From: Undaria pinnatifida
Lineage: Eukaryota > Sar > Phaeophyceae > Laminariales > Alariaceae
Assembly: GCA_012845835.1 (NCBI GenBank)
Contig: JABAKD010000011.1
Location: forward strand, 6,448,381 to 6,512,380
Length of the DNA stretch: 64,000 nt
Direction of reading: 5' to 3'
The position numbers and the translations under genes are program-made. Within the stretch, counting starts at the first letter, position 1. Each line of letters starts with the position of its first letter. Of this stretch, positions 22,238 to 33,578 are shown one piece after another. The notes beneath the pieces are model-generated. The model saw nothing but the letters and a program-made list of their open reading frames with translations, did no database searches and was not told where the DNA came from.

Positions 22238-24797
22238 GGTGTTGCTGTTGTTGTTGTTGTTGCTGTTGCTGTTGCTGTTGTTGTGTTGTTTTCCCTGATG
22301 GAAACCATTGTTTTGGTCCTTGCTCCTCCTTTAGAGCTTCGCTCCGCCGAGATCAGACAGCAAATCATCCGCGTTAGATATAGAGGTTACCGCTATTATT
22401 GGACTGCGCGTTCTGTCTTTGATCAGTTTTAGGTCATCCGAATACGGCCATCAACTTCGGCGATTAGCATACGCGAGTTGACCGTCCGAGCGGCGTTGCC
22501 CATCGGAATAGCCCTCAGTTTTTTTTTCTCTTAACTATCGGCTGCTGAATGAACGCCGTGCTTTTGAGGCACCCCCCCGCCCCCACCAGCATCATCGTGA
22601 TGCGTGTTTTTGGTTTTTTTTTGTCTTTGTTTCGGCGTTCCGAGATGACTGACCAGAGAATAACGATGAACCCTAACTCTGCCACCTAGGTTTCTCTAGG
22701 CGGCCGGCTGCTGATCGAAGGCCGTACTTGACGCCCCCCCCCCTTCTCCCTCCACCCCCTGCCCTCCTCCCTGCCCTCTTCCCTCCCGCCCCACCGTGGT
22801 GGGTGTATCCCTTTGCTTTGGTGTGTTTGGTATTTCCGAAGTGACGGACCCGAGCATAATCATCGAGCCGACGCAAGCGTCAGCCGGAGGAGACATGCCG
22901 CCGGGCGTGCTTCCGATCCGACAGCCGGTGTTCGGATCCCGCAATTCATTTGCCAGTGAAAACGCTATCGAGGAAGAACGGGGGGGAGGGGACATCGGAC
23001 TCAGCATGGAGGTAAGGGGACTGGTGGGAGGGTGTGTTGGGCGGGGGGTTAGAGGGGAGGGGGGGAGGGGGGGGGCGGGGAGGGGAGCGAAAGGAAGGGA
23101 AGGGACGTGGAGGGAAGGGGAGGGTTAAAGGAGGAAAGGATGCCAAAATTCCACTACCACCAACGCCAACACCAGCACCACACACACCATCAACCACCAA
23201 CACTGAACATGCCACCACCCCAACGCAAATAAAACACTACCAACACCAACACCACCCACCCCCACCCCCACACCGTGCTTGCCTCTTTTTTTTTCTGTTG
23301 ATAGGATGGTCAGCTGGCGCCAGGCACGCGACCAATGCTGAGGCAGCCTAGCGACACTGGACTCGCCGCCGCCGCCGCAGCCGCGGCCGCGGCCGTCGCA
23401 ACCGCCGCAACCGCCTCTGCCGCCAACGGTGCTTCTCACGTTGGTGCTACCGGCGCCGCTGGCCCCAGCGAGGCTATTCCCAACGGGTATGAGCATGCTA
23501 ACGGACAAGCCAGAGATATGTGGGACCAGGAGCCCAGAGACGGAATGGTGAGTGCGGTTGGGTGCGGCGCGGTTGGGTGGGGTGGGGTGGTGGGTTGGGT
23601 TGATTTTGGATTGGGTTGAGTTGGTTTGGGGGTGGGTTGGGTTGGGTTGGGCTCGGCTGGACTATACTGCTGTGCCGTGTGCTGTCTTTTGTGCTGTGTC
23701 TTATGTGCTGTCTTGTGTGCTGTGCTAATGCCTTGCCGTGCTCGCGATTGCGCTCGACGTCGGTGGCGGTCCAAGAACAACTTACAGTAGATGATCGAGC
23801 CCATCGATATTGTAGAACAGCATGTGCTTGCGAGGAATACCAGCTCGAGACGTATACTGACAACGCCGAAACCTTTTCCTGGCTGCCTGCCTGGCTGCCT
23901 GCAGTCCAAAAACCTTAACCGTACAACCCGCCCCTTAGCTGCCCCCCCACCACCAACCCCTTCCCCCCCCATCCACGCCTTCCTGTTCCTCTTTTTTTTT
24001 GTCTCATCTCCCAGCTTCCCCAGCCTGGTGCAAAACTGGGCGAGGATTTGTTGGACCTGCGGGGCCTAGACGACATTGGGTTTGCGGTGGAGGAGGGGGA
24101 GGCGACGGAGGAGGCGGCGGGGGAGGGGCTGGAGATGGGGGCGGAGGCGGGGATTGGGGGGAGGGAGGGGATGGAGGTGGAAGGCACCCCCGAGCGCAGG
24201 CCAAGCGTCGACAGCGACTCAAGCCAGCCGGCGTTTGGGAGCGGGGCTACGGATCTAGGGTTTCTTTCGGAGAAACAGCTGAGGTTTCTCGGCCTTATGC
24301 GTCCGGAAAACGTTGTCAAAAGCACGTCTATGGTGAGAGGGAAAGAGGGAGGAAAATCGATTTGGTTATCACCCGGGGTGCTTTCTTACATCAAATGCGG
24401 TACGAAGTATATGCCTATAGGCCATGGTAATGTTCACCGGGGTGAACCTTTTTTTGGAATTTCTCGCAGTCAGGCTTTGGGTGATGTTGAGAGCTCCTCT
24501 AGCGAGCAAACGTTAGATAATACAGGTGCACTCGTATTTCTGTAAGCATCCCGTGAGCTTGCTAAAGAAGTCCTCCCCGACTTGTTCGCGACCCACGCCG
24601 TCTCTGTACCCCAGGCTCAATTTTACTACCGGCGATCGCAAAGCGTGGAGGCTAGCATTGACAGGATGGAACAGGTACGGCAGCGGTACGGGTCATCGAG
24701 TGATCCACAGTCACGAGGGGTGTGCCGTAGTGTTGTGTTCAGCTTCGTTCTGCATTCTAGCGTGCCGGCGTGTGTGTGTGATTGCCATCTCCGGTAG
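8203..24797 (+). CDS. Patatin-like triacylglycerol lipase (SDP1/TGL3-5 type), 17 exons
   Basis: Exons (plus strand): 8203-8558, 13276-13426, 15107-15256, 16291-16409, 16726-16801, 17017-17192, 17641-17815, 18197-18381, 19379-19493, 20082-20189, 20922-21143, 21521-21637, 21930-22044, 22842-23011, 23305-23547, 24015-24332, 24615-24797. They sum to 2979 bases with every phase compatible, giving 992 residues. Residues ~120-260 carry the amphipathic region that precedes the patatin core in plant SDP1 and yeast Tgl3/4/5. The core begins [17 protein letters not shown] (~260-276, oxyanion hole), then SGASAGS with nucleophile Ser ~300, then [13 protein letters not shown] (~430-445), [11 protein letters not shown] with catalytic Asp ~476, and [14 protein letters not shown] (~492-505). 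These match the family order, so hydrolysis of storage triacylglycerol at lipid droplets is the expected role. The tail after ~690 is low-complexity (alanine run ~755-775, acidic run ~850-880) and not recognised. Start ATG and the exon 1-2 join across 4.7 kb are the least certain parts; the last exon could be spliced differently at 24675. Confidence 0.88.
8559..13275 (+). other. Intron 1 of the lipase gene, 4.7 kb, repeat-filled
   Basis: No convincing exon is seen. It contains a GGC/GGT-rich tract (9785-9900), telomere-like CCCTAA runs with a ~150-base tandem duplication (10565-10910), further CCCTAA at 11636-11654, many copies of the short motif TACCAGGTA, and open frames around 12.3-12.65 kb on both strands (the minus-strand frame reads [16 protein letters not shown]-like sequence) that I cannot assign. 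An unrecognised extra exon cannot be excluded, but the phases of exons 1 and 2 already agree. Confidence 0.55.
10565..10910. repeat. Interstitial telomere-like CCCTAA run and ~150-base tandem duplication
   Basis: 10571-10596 has consecutive CCCTAA units, then ACCCTAAGGTTATCCGAAGG-type sequence. A unit of about 150 bases (10614-10751 and 10763-10900) repeats almost exactly: GGGTGACCCGTGGTTGGATG through GGAAAGACACAGCACACACA. A second CCCTAA run is at 11636-11654. Confidence 0.85.
13770..13972. repeat. (CCCCA)n and (CCCAA)n pentanucleotide tracts, lipase intron 2
   Basis: CCCCA units at 13770-13830 give way to CCCAA, CCGAC and CTCAA variants to 13972. Translations rich in PTQPNP are artefacts. 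Confidence 0.9.
15400..15500. repeat. (CTA)n trinucleotide tract, lipase intron 3
   Basis: CTACTACTACTACTACC-type repeats with some variants. Confidence 0.9.
15849..15972. repeat. Dispersed repeat, also at 62199-62292
   Basis: Shares CCNAYGGCCTAGG, a T run, CCGACGATTTTTGGGT and AAGGAGCCYCGYC with the second copy. It lies in lipase intron 3. Confidence 0.55.
16410..16725 (+). other. Probable GC-AG intron 4 of the lipase gene
   Basis: The exon before ends GAAACCAG and is followed by GCGAGA, not GT. Joining it to the acceptor TGCAG at 16721-16725 restores [11 protein letters not shown], the conserved sequence leading into the oxyanion hole of SDP1-type lipases. The nearest GT donor (16416) would put the next exon in the wrong frame. 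The intron also holds a (CCCAA)n tract. Confidence 0.7.
16590..16706. repeat. (CCCAA)n tract, lipase intron 4
   Basis: About twenty near-perfect CCCAA units inside the GC-AG intron. Confidence 0.95.
18783..18968. mobile_element. MITE-like element in lipase intron 8, copy 1
   Basis: Ends are GGGTCTCCCTA and TATAGGGAGACC, inverted. Interior has CACCGGCACTGTACGGGCAG and GGCACTATTCAACCGG. A near relative follows at 19067. Confidence 0.7.
19067..19267. mobile_element. MITE-like element in lipase intron 8, copy 2
   Basis: GGGTCTCCCTATAGTGC at the left and GCACTACAGAGAGACCC at the right form 17-base imperfect terminal inverted repeats. Both copies are preceded by TTTGTGCTCCCT, so the pair may be a tandem duplication or repeated insertion at the same target. 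Confidence 0.72.
19494..20081 (+). other. Probable GC-AG intron 9 of the lipase gene
   Basis: The conserved HFIVSQ end of the exon stops at CAG followed by GCATGA. A stop codon (TGA) comes one codon later in the unspliced frame, and no GT lies where it could keep VSQ. Splicing to the acceptor at 20079-20081 gives VSQ|VNPHAS, matching the VSQ(A/T)NPH block of the family. Confidence 0.65.
20498..20790. repeat. 21-base minisatellite, lipase intron 10
   Basis: About fourteen copies of TTGATTATTGGGTGCTGGGTG with point variants. The 7-residue periodic translations on both strands come from the repeat. Confidence 0.92.
22170..22290. repeat. GGT/GTT microsatellite, lipase intron 13
   Basis: GGTGGTGGTGG and GTTGTTGTTGCTG runs. 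Confidence 0.9.
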
Positions 24798-25114
24798 GGT
24801 TGTTATATGCTTTACAGTATGCCGCGCGGCGAAAAGACGACGAAAGGACGACTCGAAGAACACTAGATCGGCGATCGATCTGTGGCAACAAATCGGAAAT
24901 CGATCTGTGCTCATGTTCTCTCGCCTTCGGAATTTTCAACCGCCCCGCCGTCGAGAGCCCTTTCGACTATCCATTCAAATCCGAATACTATCTCCCCGAT
25001 TCCAACAACACCTCTCCCGACGTGCCACCCGCTATATATATATATCTCGCCGGATCCAACTGCCACCCCTGCGATTCCAACCGGCATCCCTCCGAATTCG
25101 CTCGTTCTTCGACC

Positions 25115-27232
25115 CATTCCAACCGCTATCCCTTCGATCCCAAAGACTATGCAGCGGTGGGGTGCCCCCTATAGTTCCGGTTGAATAGTGCCACTGTTCT
25201 TTATAGTGCTGGCGAAATCGCTGGGCACGAATGGAACTCTCTATTAGCATAGTAACTCTCTACAGTAGCCCTATTTCCAATAGTGCCGGTACCCTATATA
25301 GTGCCGATATATTGGGCTGGCACATACCGGCAATGTCGGGACCCGTCCCCCGCTGCTGTAGATCCCTCCGAATTTCAACGACTCTCCCTCCGCATTTAAT
25401 TGCTGTCCCTCCGACTCCAACCGTAAACGACAGAGCGGAGACTCGAGCGGGAACCTCAGCACCCGAAGCGATCCCTCCTTTGCGAGGGGCTCTTGGAGCG
25501 CGAATGTCGGACATAGACGTTAGGGGGAGCGGAGCGGAGTGAAGGCAGTCAGTCAGTCAGTCAGTCGTGAAAGTTTGTCATGGGCGCCACCGACCGAAGA
25601 GAGGTGGATTTTGTTGGTTTCTGTTTACCGAGCTAAGAGAGGTGGTTTTCGTTCGTTTTGTGGAGGGGGTACCGAGACAAGAAAGGTGGTTTTTGTTGGT
25701 TTTGTGGAGGGGGAGGGGGGGAGGGGGAGGGGCGGAAGACCACCGAGAAAAAATACGTGGTTTTTGTTCGTTCCGGTGAGAGGGAAGGGGGGGGGGGGAA
25801 TGGGGGGGAGGGGGGGGGGGGGGGAGGCCACCTTACAGCGAGACATGTGTTTGTTCATTATATGTTCCAAACGACCAGGGAAGAAGGGGGCGGGGGGGGG
25901 GACGATTCAGTCCAACGCTGGTTGTGGTGTAGAATCCCCCGATTTTTGTGTTCTTTTCTGTCCGCGAGAATTTATTGTGTGCGACGATTTCGCTTGCTTG
26001 ATGCGTCCAGTGGTTACGAGTCTGTAAGGGCGTTTGCATGGTGATTGCTTTGAGAATTCGTCATCGATTTTTGACCGGGGGTTGGGAAGGAGGAGAGGGA
26101 GGGCCCCGTGGCATATAGGGCAATGCTGAAAAGGGGACGGGCGCGGCAGTGAGTATATCACGAGTTTCTTGCGTCCAGAATTTGTTATGGATGGCGTGCA
26201 AGATAATACGAAGTATGCTGCTGTTAAGAAAGAAGTGGAGTGTGTTCATGTAATACCTGCCGGTACAATTTTGGTTAGAGATAGTGCGTTGCGCTAGCAA
26301 GATTAAGCCTAGGCTTGTCCCGTCGTCCCATTTGGTGGCCCGGCCGTGATCGGGATGGTGCTGTTGTGCTGCTTGTGCTGGTGCTGCTGTTGGTGGTGGT
26401 GTGTGGTGTTGGTGCTGCTGCGTGTGCTGTTGTTGATGGTGCTGCCGTAGCTAGCTTTTTTTCGTTTTTAATCCTCTGGCGGATGGGGGGAAAAAAACAA
26501 ATAACTAGCCTTCGATCGCTATAGCCCTTAAGAACTAACTACCGCACAATTAATCTTGTTGGGGGACGAAATACTTGGAGTTTAATAAAGTGTGGGACAT
26601 GCTGTTTGCAGCAATAGCAAAAGCGTTACTCTGACGCGGGGTACGACAGAGAGGTAGCCTTTTTTGGCCGAAAAAAAATCTGAATTTTCGGGACGGAACT
26701 CCTTAATACCCCCTTTAGAGCCCCCAAACCCCTCCCTATACTAACGTCAAGTATTTTTTTTTCACAAAAGAAGAGTTTTTAGTTGCAAAGGTGTTGATCC
26801 AAAATATCGTTAAATCGTCGGAATGTCACATTCTTGTTTTTTGGCAATACCATGTAACAACCTGCCGGTACAAATTTTGGTTACAGATTATCTGATGTAA
26901 CATGTATGATTTTTGCTTGGTATACCCAGGCAAAAATGGGATTGTTTAAAATCTGGTTGCGCGTTCATACACGAAGGGCAATCGCTACTCATACTGGCAT
27001 ACCGTAGGTAGACACACCCTTTCTCGAGCTTTTTCATGGTTGTAAGCTCCATTCTCACAGTGTTGTACATGTTGCAATGAAGCGTTTTGGCCTCACCATT
27101 ACGAGGTGTGGGGGGGAATCTATAGCCTCGTTTTCGTTTGTGTATTCTCCTCCCCCCCAAAAAAAAATGGTAATACCTACCTGGTAAGCCGTGGAAATTG
27201 TTCACAATCTGGTTGCGCTTTTCGTATTTCTA
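25115..27232. repeat. Right arm of the ~2.2-kb inverted repeat
   Basis: Reverse complement of 1-2232 with a few substitutions and one fewer 117-base unit, which accounts for almost all of the length difference. The arm begins about 320 bases after the lipase stop codon. After 27232 the sequence keeps short resemblances to the arm interior (a TAGTACAGGGAGGG-type motif at ~27320 against ~490). Confidence 0.93.
25159..25344. mobile_element. MITE-like element (TIR family), copy in the right arm
   Basis: Mirror of 2006-2191, carried as part of the inverted repeat. Confidence 0.6.
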
Positions 27233-27850
27233 AAAAAACTGCGTTTTTTTGTGGGGTATATGAAGCTCCTTAGCGCCTTCCATACTGGAAACTCTTTTTG
27301 GGGCAAATTTTACTTGAAGTGTTAGTACAGGGAGGGTTTTTGGGGCTCTGAAGAGATCAAGCCACAGTCCTCAGAAGGCAAAAACGAGCCAGAGTGCGCC
27401 TGTACCGCGTCGTGGCGTGCGCCGCCCTAGATATATATATGTACCCCTTTGGAACTGCATCCATCCATGTTTTGTTTTTGGGGGGGGGGCGGTAAAACTA
27501 CCTTGAATAAGTGTGGGCTGAATTTTTTAGCAAGGGGGGTGTTAGAGCCTCTTTTTTTTTGGGGGGGGGGCGGGGTGTTAAATATCTTTGCAGCCGCATC
27601 GACAGTTTTTGAGGGAAACTAAATGGAACCACTGCTGTGGTGTTGGGACAAAATTTGCAGGGCGTGAGTGAAGAGGGGCTAATGTTGTTGTTGTGACCTA
27701 GACGCGTCACTCTCTCTCCCCGTTTTGAGGTAGCGGCGGCGGCGGCGGCGGAAGACGGGAAGGGCGCGAAAGGACGGGGATTTTTTGTCCTTTTTTTGCC
27801 GGGTTTTGCTTGGGGGGGGGTCGTTCTGTCCTTATTGTATCTTGCTCTTG

Positions 27851-28386
27851 TTATGGTCCATGTACGTGTTGATGTGAGTTTTGAGGCGTGAGGAGAGGCC
27901 TAAAATTTGTTCGAGCAGGATGGTTTACACCACACATCGTATATGCCACTCTCGGCGGGAATGTAAGGACCTTTCTTGGTATGCAAGGTAATTCCCCAGC
28001 GTTTCCAATATTTTCGTCCAGACTGGCAGTTCGGTGGTCTCCGATGACGGAGTAGTTTGTGGTATTGAGGGGTTGCCATTCTCTAGTCGGAGCTTTTTTT
28101 TCACTCTTCTCCAGGTTTATATCTTTTGCGGGCATCTTGTAGCGTTTGATGCGAACGAGAGGAAGGTTATGGAAAATCGGATCGTAAATGATTCAGCAGC
28201 GCGTGGGGAACAGCTCACCAACGCAAGTCGTTGGCGCTGCATTTCGATCTGTGGAAAAATCGAAGCGAACAACGGCGGGCGTACAGTTTCGGCGCGAAGT
28301 TCCTTGAGGAGGAACGCGCCGCCCCTCAGCTTTTGCCGCTGCTGCTGTAAATATTGCGTCGGATAGATCACGGATACCGGCTTCAT
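27851..28386 (-). CDS. Candidate two-exon fragment, unknown product
   Basis: A minus-strand frame starting ATG 28386 reads MKPVSVIYPTQYLQQQRQ and on through a basic helical stretch to a donor-like TTG|gtgagc near 28219. A second open frame 28120-27851 reads EWQPLNTTNYSVIGDH onward to a stop. Composition is more protein-like than the surroundings, but the join is not established, no family is recognised, and either part may be chance. Confidence 0.22.
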
Positions 28387-29120
28387 GATCTACAGCAGTA
28401 GATATTTCAGGGAGGATCTGTATGGTCTAGCTCGTGTGTTTTCGGGTGGCAGCCGTACGATCTGCATTATTATCTATTGTAGCACAAGTTTATGGGGTTG
28501 GATCTGTACAATACACACACAGATCCTGGTCAGCATCCCATAGCGGCAGCTATGGGATATTGTACAAATATATGTGTAAGATCTACTGTAGTAGATCGTG
28601 GCCTGTCCGATGCAATACTTGTGCGTTTCATGCTGCAGAGCGTTGTGTTCGGTTGGTCAGAGCGGTAGTAGGAGGATATGGCGAGCACGGGGCGGGGGGG
28701 GGGGATTGGGGGAAGGGGGCGATAATATGTATGGTGTGTTGCTTCGTTCCCTCTCGAATGTGTGTATGGATGCGGTTGGACGAATGGTGGTGTTGTTGGC
28801 GCCTCTGTGGGGGGGGTAGGGTTTTTTGTTTTTTGGTTCCTTTCCAACTGTTGTACCCGCGATTTTCGGGATATACCGTACTCGCGTTAAACTTTTGTGG
28901 AACAAACTAACTCGGGGAATTTGTGTGGGATTGTTGTTGCGTAGCGAAAGTTTTTCTTTTTGTTAAACCCTTTCGAGAACTGTACTTGTACCTACCCACA
29001 GACCCGCCTTTTTCTTTTTCTGGTGGAAAATCCTTGGAATTATTTATAAAGTGTGGGAGAATTTTGCAGTGAGTGGGTGGTTAAAAACGACTGTTGAAGA
29101 AAGTTTGCGCTACGTTAAAA

Positions 29121-29309
29121 TCATGTGTTGGTTTTTTCCTTGCGCCTTGTGAGATGGCGGTGGTTTGAGGCCACATCGTCGCCCATGACATCGCCAAGGA
29201 GGTGGATGGGGGTTCGACGTTTCCTCATCATGGAAATGGACGGAGATTTGGCGTTTCCTCCTTGTTGGGATGTTTTTTGTGCCGGCGGCGAGGAGAGTGT
29301 TTCGTCCAT
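29121..29309 (-). CDS. Candidate short coding segment, unknown
   Basis: From ATG at 29309 on the minus strand the frame reads MDETLSSPPAQKTSQQGG followed by basic and histidine-containing sequence to a stop at 29121. Composition resembles a disordered protein N-terminus. No GT donor is evident before the stop, so this may be non-coding. Confidence 0.15.
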   Translation of the reverse strand: MDETLSSPPAQKTSQQGGNAKSPSISMMRKRRTPIHLLGDVMGDDVASNHRHLTRRKEKTNT

Positions 29310-31806
29310 TTTCCCCCCCTCCTGATCCCGCATTTTTTTTTTGTTGGCTGCTGATTGTCTCACTTTGTGACTGTGTACATACATGTCATGATGGTGATGA
29401 TGATGATGATGATGATGTAAACCTTGGAAAATTATTTAGCGGCGTTTTTGGGGGCTAACTTTTTTCCAGACTGCCTGATTCAACATGTTTCTCGCACCGC
29501 CGAGGACTGACTGATGATATGTCGATGAGGGGGGTGCTCACCCAAGGGGGGCGCCCCTTCTTTGTCTCTCAGCGCTCAGATTAAACTCGTAATCTTCGAA
29601 TCAATCTCTGTCTCACGCGGTAAAGTCCGTGTTGTACTCTCTCACCACGTATTTTTTTAGGACCTACCTGCTGAGGACTCCATTGAGCATTATTAGTAGT
29701 TGTAGTAGTCGTAGTAGTAAGTGCATTTGTTCCGGTGGGTGTTTGCAATAATACCGAGTTTGAAAATGGGATAGATTCATAGAAACGAGTCGAATCTTTT
29801 TCGTCTTTTTTTTTTCTTGTCAATTTACTTGTTTCTCGTGCAGTGTGTACCACAAAGGGCACGATTGATACTACTGCTGTTGGTCACTACTTGTAGTGCG
29901 TACGTACGTCTGTCTGTGGTGCGTTGTTGTCACGTGTCTTGCATCGGATTGTGCTTTCTTTTTCGCGTAAGGAGTCAAGAGCAAAAAAAAATGGAGCCGA
30001 CCGCAGGTCACTCTCTGGAAGTGAACAGAGAGAGGGCTCAAGAGGCAAGAAACGAAGGAAGTACTTCGTAGCGGCTGGTAAGCATGAATAACTGATGAAA
30101 GCGAGGCGAGACGATATCGATTTTTACTTTTTGTCCACCTGGAGCCCTTCTCGAGAGCTTTTCAACAACTACTACTACATACTACTGTTTTCGTTTAATC
30201 ATGCTATTAATTCAAATATATTTACAGTACTTGTAGTACCCTTCTCCCTGGCAGTTTTTTTAATGGGAAGTAGGTATTATTATAGTGATTACGGGAGTGC
30301 AAGCTGTCCTGTGTTCGTAGTTGGAACCGTTCTCATGTATGTGCGCTGAACCTTTTTTCGCGATAAAAATGAAGGCATGCACGTTAGTGGGGGGGAGGGG
30401 GAAGGAATGCCTGCCATCTGACCCCGCATTTGAGTTTCGAAAGGGGATGGAGCTGCTGCTGGAGAACAGTGCAGATACATTATCGAGCATTACTATAGAC
30501 TAATGGTCGACATACATGTACTACTCGTACAAACTTGTTTTTTCAAAGGAGAGAAGTTTAAAATGTGTAGGGTGTAAGAAGCTGTGTTGTCCTGTTGCGC
30601 GCGTGTCGTAACCCTCCATCCAGTTGTTGCGCCTATTAATAGTAGTTAGGGCACATCGCCCACCTCACTCAGCAGCTAGCTTGGGCTGCTTCGTGTAGTG
30701 GCTAGCCAAAAATAATGAATATTTAATAATGCTTACAAAAATGATAGTCGTCTAGACTACTTCGTAAATACTTAGACTAGACTACTAGACTATAGTTGTT
30801 ATTTATTTACCATTTATTCCTGATGTGATGATATAACATGATATTATCGTTGACGGCCCCACACACTGGTTTGTATGATGACCGCTTGCTGTTTGACATT
30901 CCGTTGTTGTTGACGTCTTGCGAGAACAACAACACTCTTCCTCCTTCTATAGGGAGGGGGTGCCTCCACCGGCGGCACAGCCTCGGATCGTCAACACCAA
31001 TGCATGGAAATACGTGGAAGGGTGGGAAGCTTTAGCTTCACTTGTCCTCTTCCGCCGGAGAATGAACAAAAAAAACACACAACGAACAGCAGCAAGCAGC
31101 AGCTGGCTGCAACTATTATTGCTAATCTAGTTGACGCACTCGAAATAGCATACCTGGTACCATGCTACCACTAGTCTAATAGTATAGACTAGTTTGTATC
31201 ATGTCAGTACGTACGTACGTACGAACCAGGTATCACATATCTGGTACCAGGTATATGCTCTGTACGAGTGTATCTTCGTACTAGACTATAAAACCGAGTG
31301 AGTGTTGGTCTGATCAACTGAAAACAGTCTACGTTCTGAAGAGCCCGTGGGCTCGAAGCGAACCAAACGGACCAAGCGGGTGAACGAATGACGATGCTCG
31401 AGCAAGCCCTCGTCGCTTGCCAAGCAACGGACGGCCTAGCCCGATTCCTCTCTACAGCAGTAGTAGCAGCTCAAGTGTCTACCGATCCGTCACCACAATT
31501 CCCATGAACACAAAGAAACGATCACAGGTCACCGGGGCGTACGGCCGACGAATTCCCCGCTCTAAAACCTAGTGTAGTAGTTGCACGACATTTTTTTCAA
31601 GCGTTCGCCACATCGTCATACTTTCCTAATACACGCCCCTGTCCGGCCGTCACCTCCCGGCTAAGCTGCCGCCATTACGAAGCCATCTTTGGTCCCTACT
31701 GCTGTATGTAGTGACACTGTGGTGGTAGAGCAGAGCGCTAGCTTTTCTGTTTTCGGTGTGCATTGTTTTGCGCGAATAGACGACTTCTTGCTGTCGGCCG
31801 TCGCCA

Positions 31807-31840
<34 letters not shown>

Positions 31841-32226
31841 TAGTCGTATGTAGTCGTATGTAGTCGGCTGTTGTAGGCTGTTCGTCTTTTATTGTGGGGG
31901 TTTCAAAATCCAAACAAAGTGAATCAGCACTTGTTGCTCCGCATTTCATGTCATTCATGTCATTTTGATTTTTGCTCAAAAATCATCAAAAATCATCAAT
32001 CAAGCGCGGAGCAGCAGAGGCAGGTGCGCTGATCCACTCCCAGAAGTAGCCCATCATCCTTCAGTCAGGCCAGGTTATCAGACGCCGGTTGCCCATTCCC
32101 AGGCCTATCGCGATCCAAGGAGAGCAGGGCGAAAACACCTCCCCACGACCTAGGATCTTCCAGGTAGGCGGTGGACGTTATCGTTTACTTCGTACAAGCA
32201 AACGCGCCTTGGGGCAAGTGTATAGT

Positions 32227-32353
32227 CTACGTGACTTGCTTTTGTTCGCCCAACTTTTTTCTGTCCATGTAGTCTGCAGTTTGGTCTCGGGTGTGGCTTC
32301 CCTGTGCCCTGCGGGTAATGTCCTCAGGGGAAGGCCCTCCCAACGGTTGTGCC
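32227..32353 (-). CDS. Candidate small ORF or terminal exon
   Basis: From ATG at 32353 the minus strand encodes about 42 hydrophilic residues (MAQPLGGPSPEDITRRAQ...) to a TAG at 32227. Pro/Ser start and charged remainder look plausible, but there is no recognised domain and no supporting splice pair. Confidence 0.15.
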
Positions 32354-33064
32354 ATGTTATACCAATGGGTCGGATACAAGAGAAATGCGGGGTGTGTTAT
32401 CTGCGTCCCGCCGGAGACAAACGCGAGAACGCGCCTTGTTTTGTTGTTCTTGGTAGTTACTTTCCCATCCCGCAGGGGCAGTAGTAGCCCACTCCGAGAG
32501 GGAAAAAGCAAAAATTCTAAAAAATGTGACTGACTGCTTTTCTGACTTGGGGTAGAGGGATGCTGTTGTGTTTTTTGCTAGAGTAGCCGATCCCCACGCA
32601 ACCATGTGCAGCAACTATGGCCGGCGGAGAACAGGCACCCCCCCCTCACCCCCGGCTTCACCTCCTCCCTGGGAACGAATATCGAGTGTTGGAACCATGA
32701 GATGTTATCTCCTGCGTTTGCGGTAGTCCCCCTTCCCTGTCTGTGCCTGGGTTGTGCCCGGTCTCTGGGTTGTGCCCGGTCTCTCTCTCTCGCCTGACAT
32801 GATGCAAAAGCACACGGGTTGTGCCAGTACAATCCGACGGCACGCACCGCAGACGCAAAGCCCCGCCTCGTCCGGTCTTCTGTGGATCGAAGCATACCGA
32901 GATGCTTGGTGCCTGGTTTGACCGGCGACGATCGCAAAAAGTCGTGCTCAGGTTTTCCTCGAAAATGTTTCCCCCGGCCTCGTGTGGCTCAACCACCTTT
33001 TCCGTGAAGGAAAAAACGTGTGGGAAAAAACGCTGTGCGTTGCTGTATTGTCTTGGTTTATTTC

Positions 33065-33492
33065 CGTGCGCGGTGCGGTGCGGTGCTGTGCTGTGTTGTG
33101 TTGTGCTGTGTTGTGTAGATAGTGTTGTGTTGTGTTGTGCTGTGTTGTGTTGTGTTGTGTTGTGTTGTGTTGTGTTGCGTTGTGTTGTGTTGTGTTGTGT
33201 TGTGTTGTGTTGTGTTGTGTTGTGTTGTGTTGTTGTGTTGTGTTGTGTTGTGTTGTGTTGTGTTATGGTGTGTTGTGTTGTGTTGTGTTGTGGTGTGTTG
33301 CGTTGTGTTGTGTTGTGTTGTGTTGTATTGCGTTGTGTTGTGTTGTGCTGTGTTGTGTTGTGTTGTGTTGTGTTGTGTTGTGTTGTGTTGTGTTGTGTTG
33401 TGTTGTGTGCTGTGTTGTGTTGTGTTGTGTTGTGTTGTGTTGTGTTATGTTGTGTTGTGTTGTGTTGTGTTGTGTTGTGCTGTCCTATGTTG
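33065..33492. repeat. (TGTGT/GTTGT)n pentanucleotide satellite
   Basis: Over 400 bases of TGTTG units with scattered variants (TGCTG, TATTG, TGGTG). Open in three plus-strand frames, giving long Cys/Val/Leu translations that are not proteins. Confidence 0.97.
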
Positions 33493-33578
33493 TTATATAT
33501 CAGCCGAAGTGTATTTGAATATTATTTGTGACCTAAACCTCCTAAAAATCCCCCCCCCCCCCCCCCCCCCCCCTCCCC

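Larger units (their letters stand above)
27233..33050. other. Intergenic region with few gene signals
   Basis: Apart from the weak candidates listed at 27.85-28.39, 29.12-29.31 and 32.23-32.35 kb, I see no gene. Notable sequence: GGC run (27733-27750), GATGAT run (29390-29416), GACTA-rich stretch (30760-30795), CGTACGTACGTACGTACG-type palindromic run (31208-31223) among TACCAGGTA motifs, and a GCT run (31808-31840). Confidence 0.45.
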
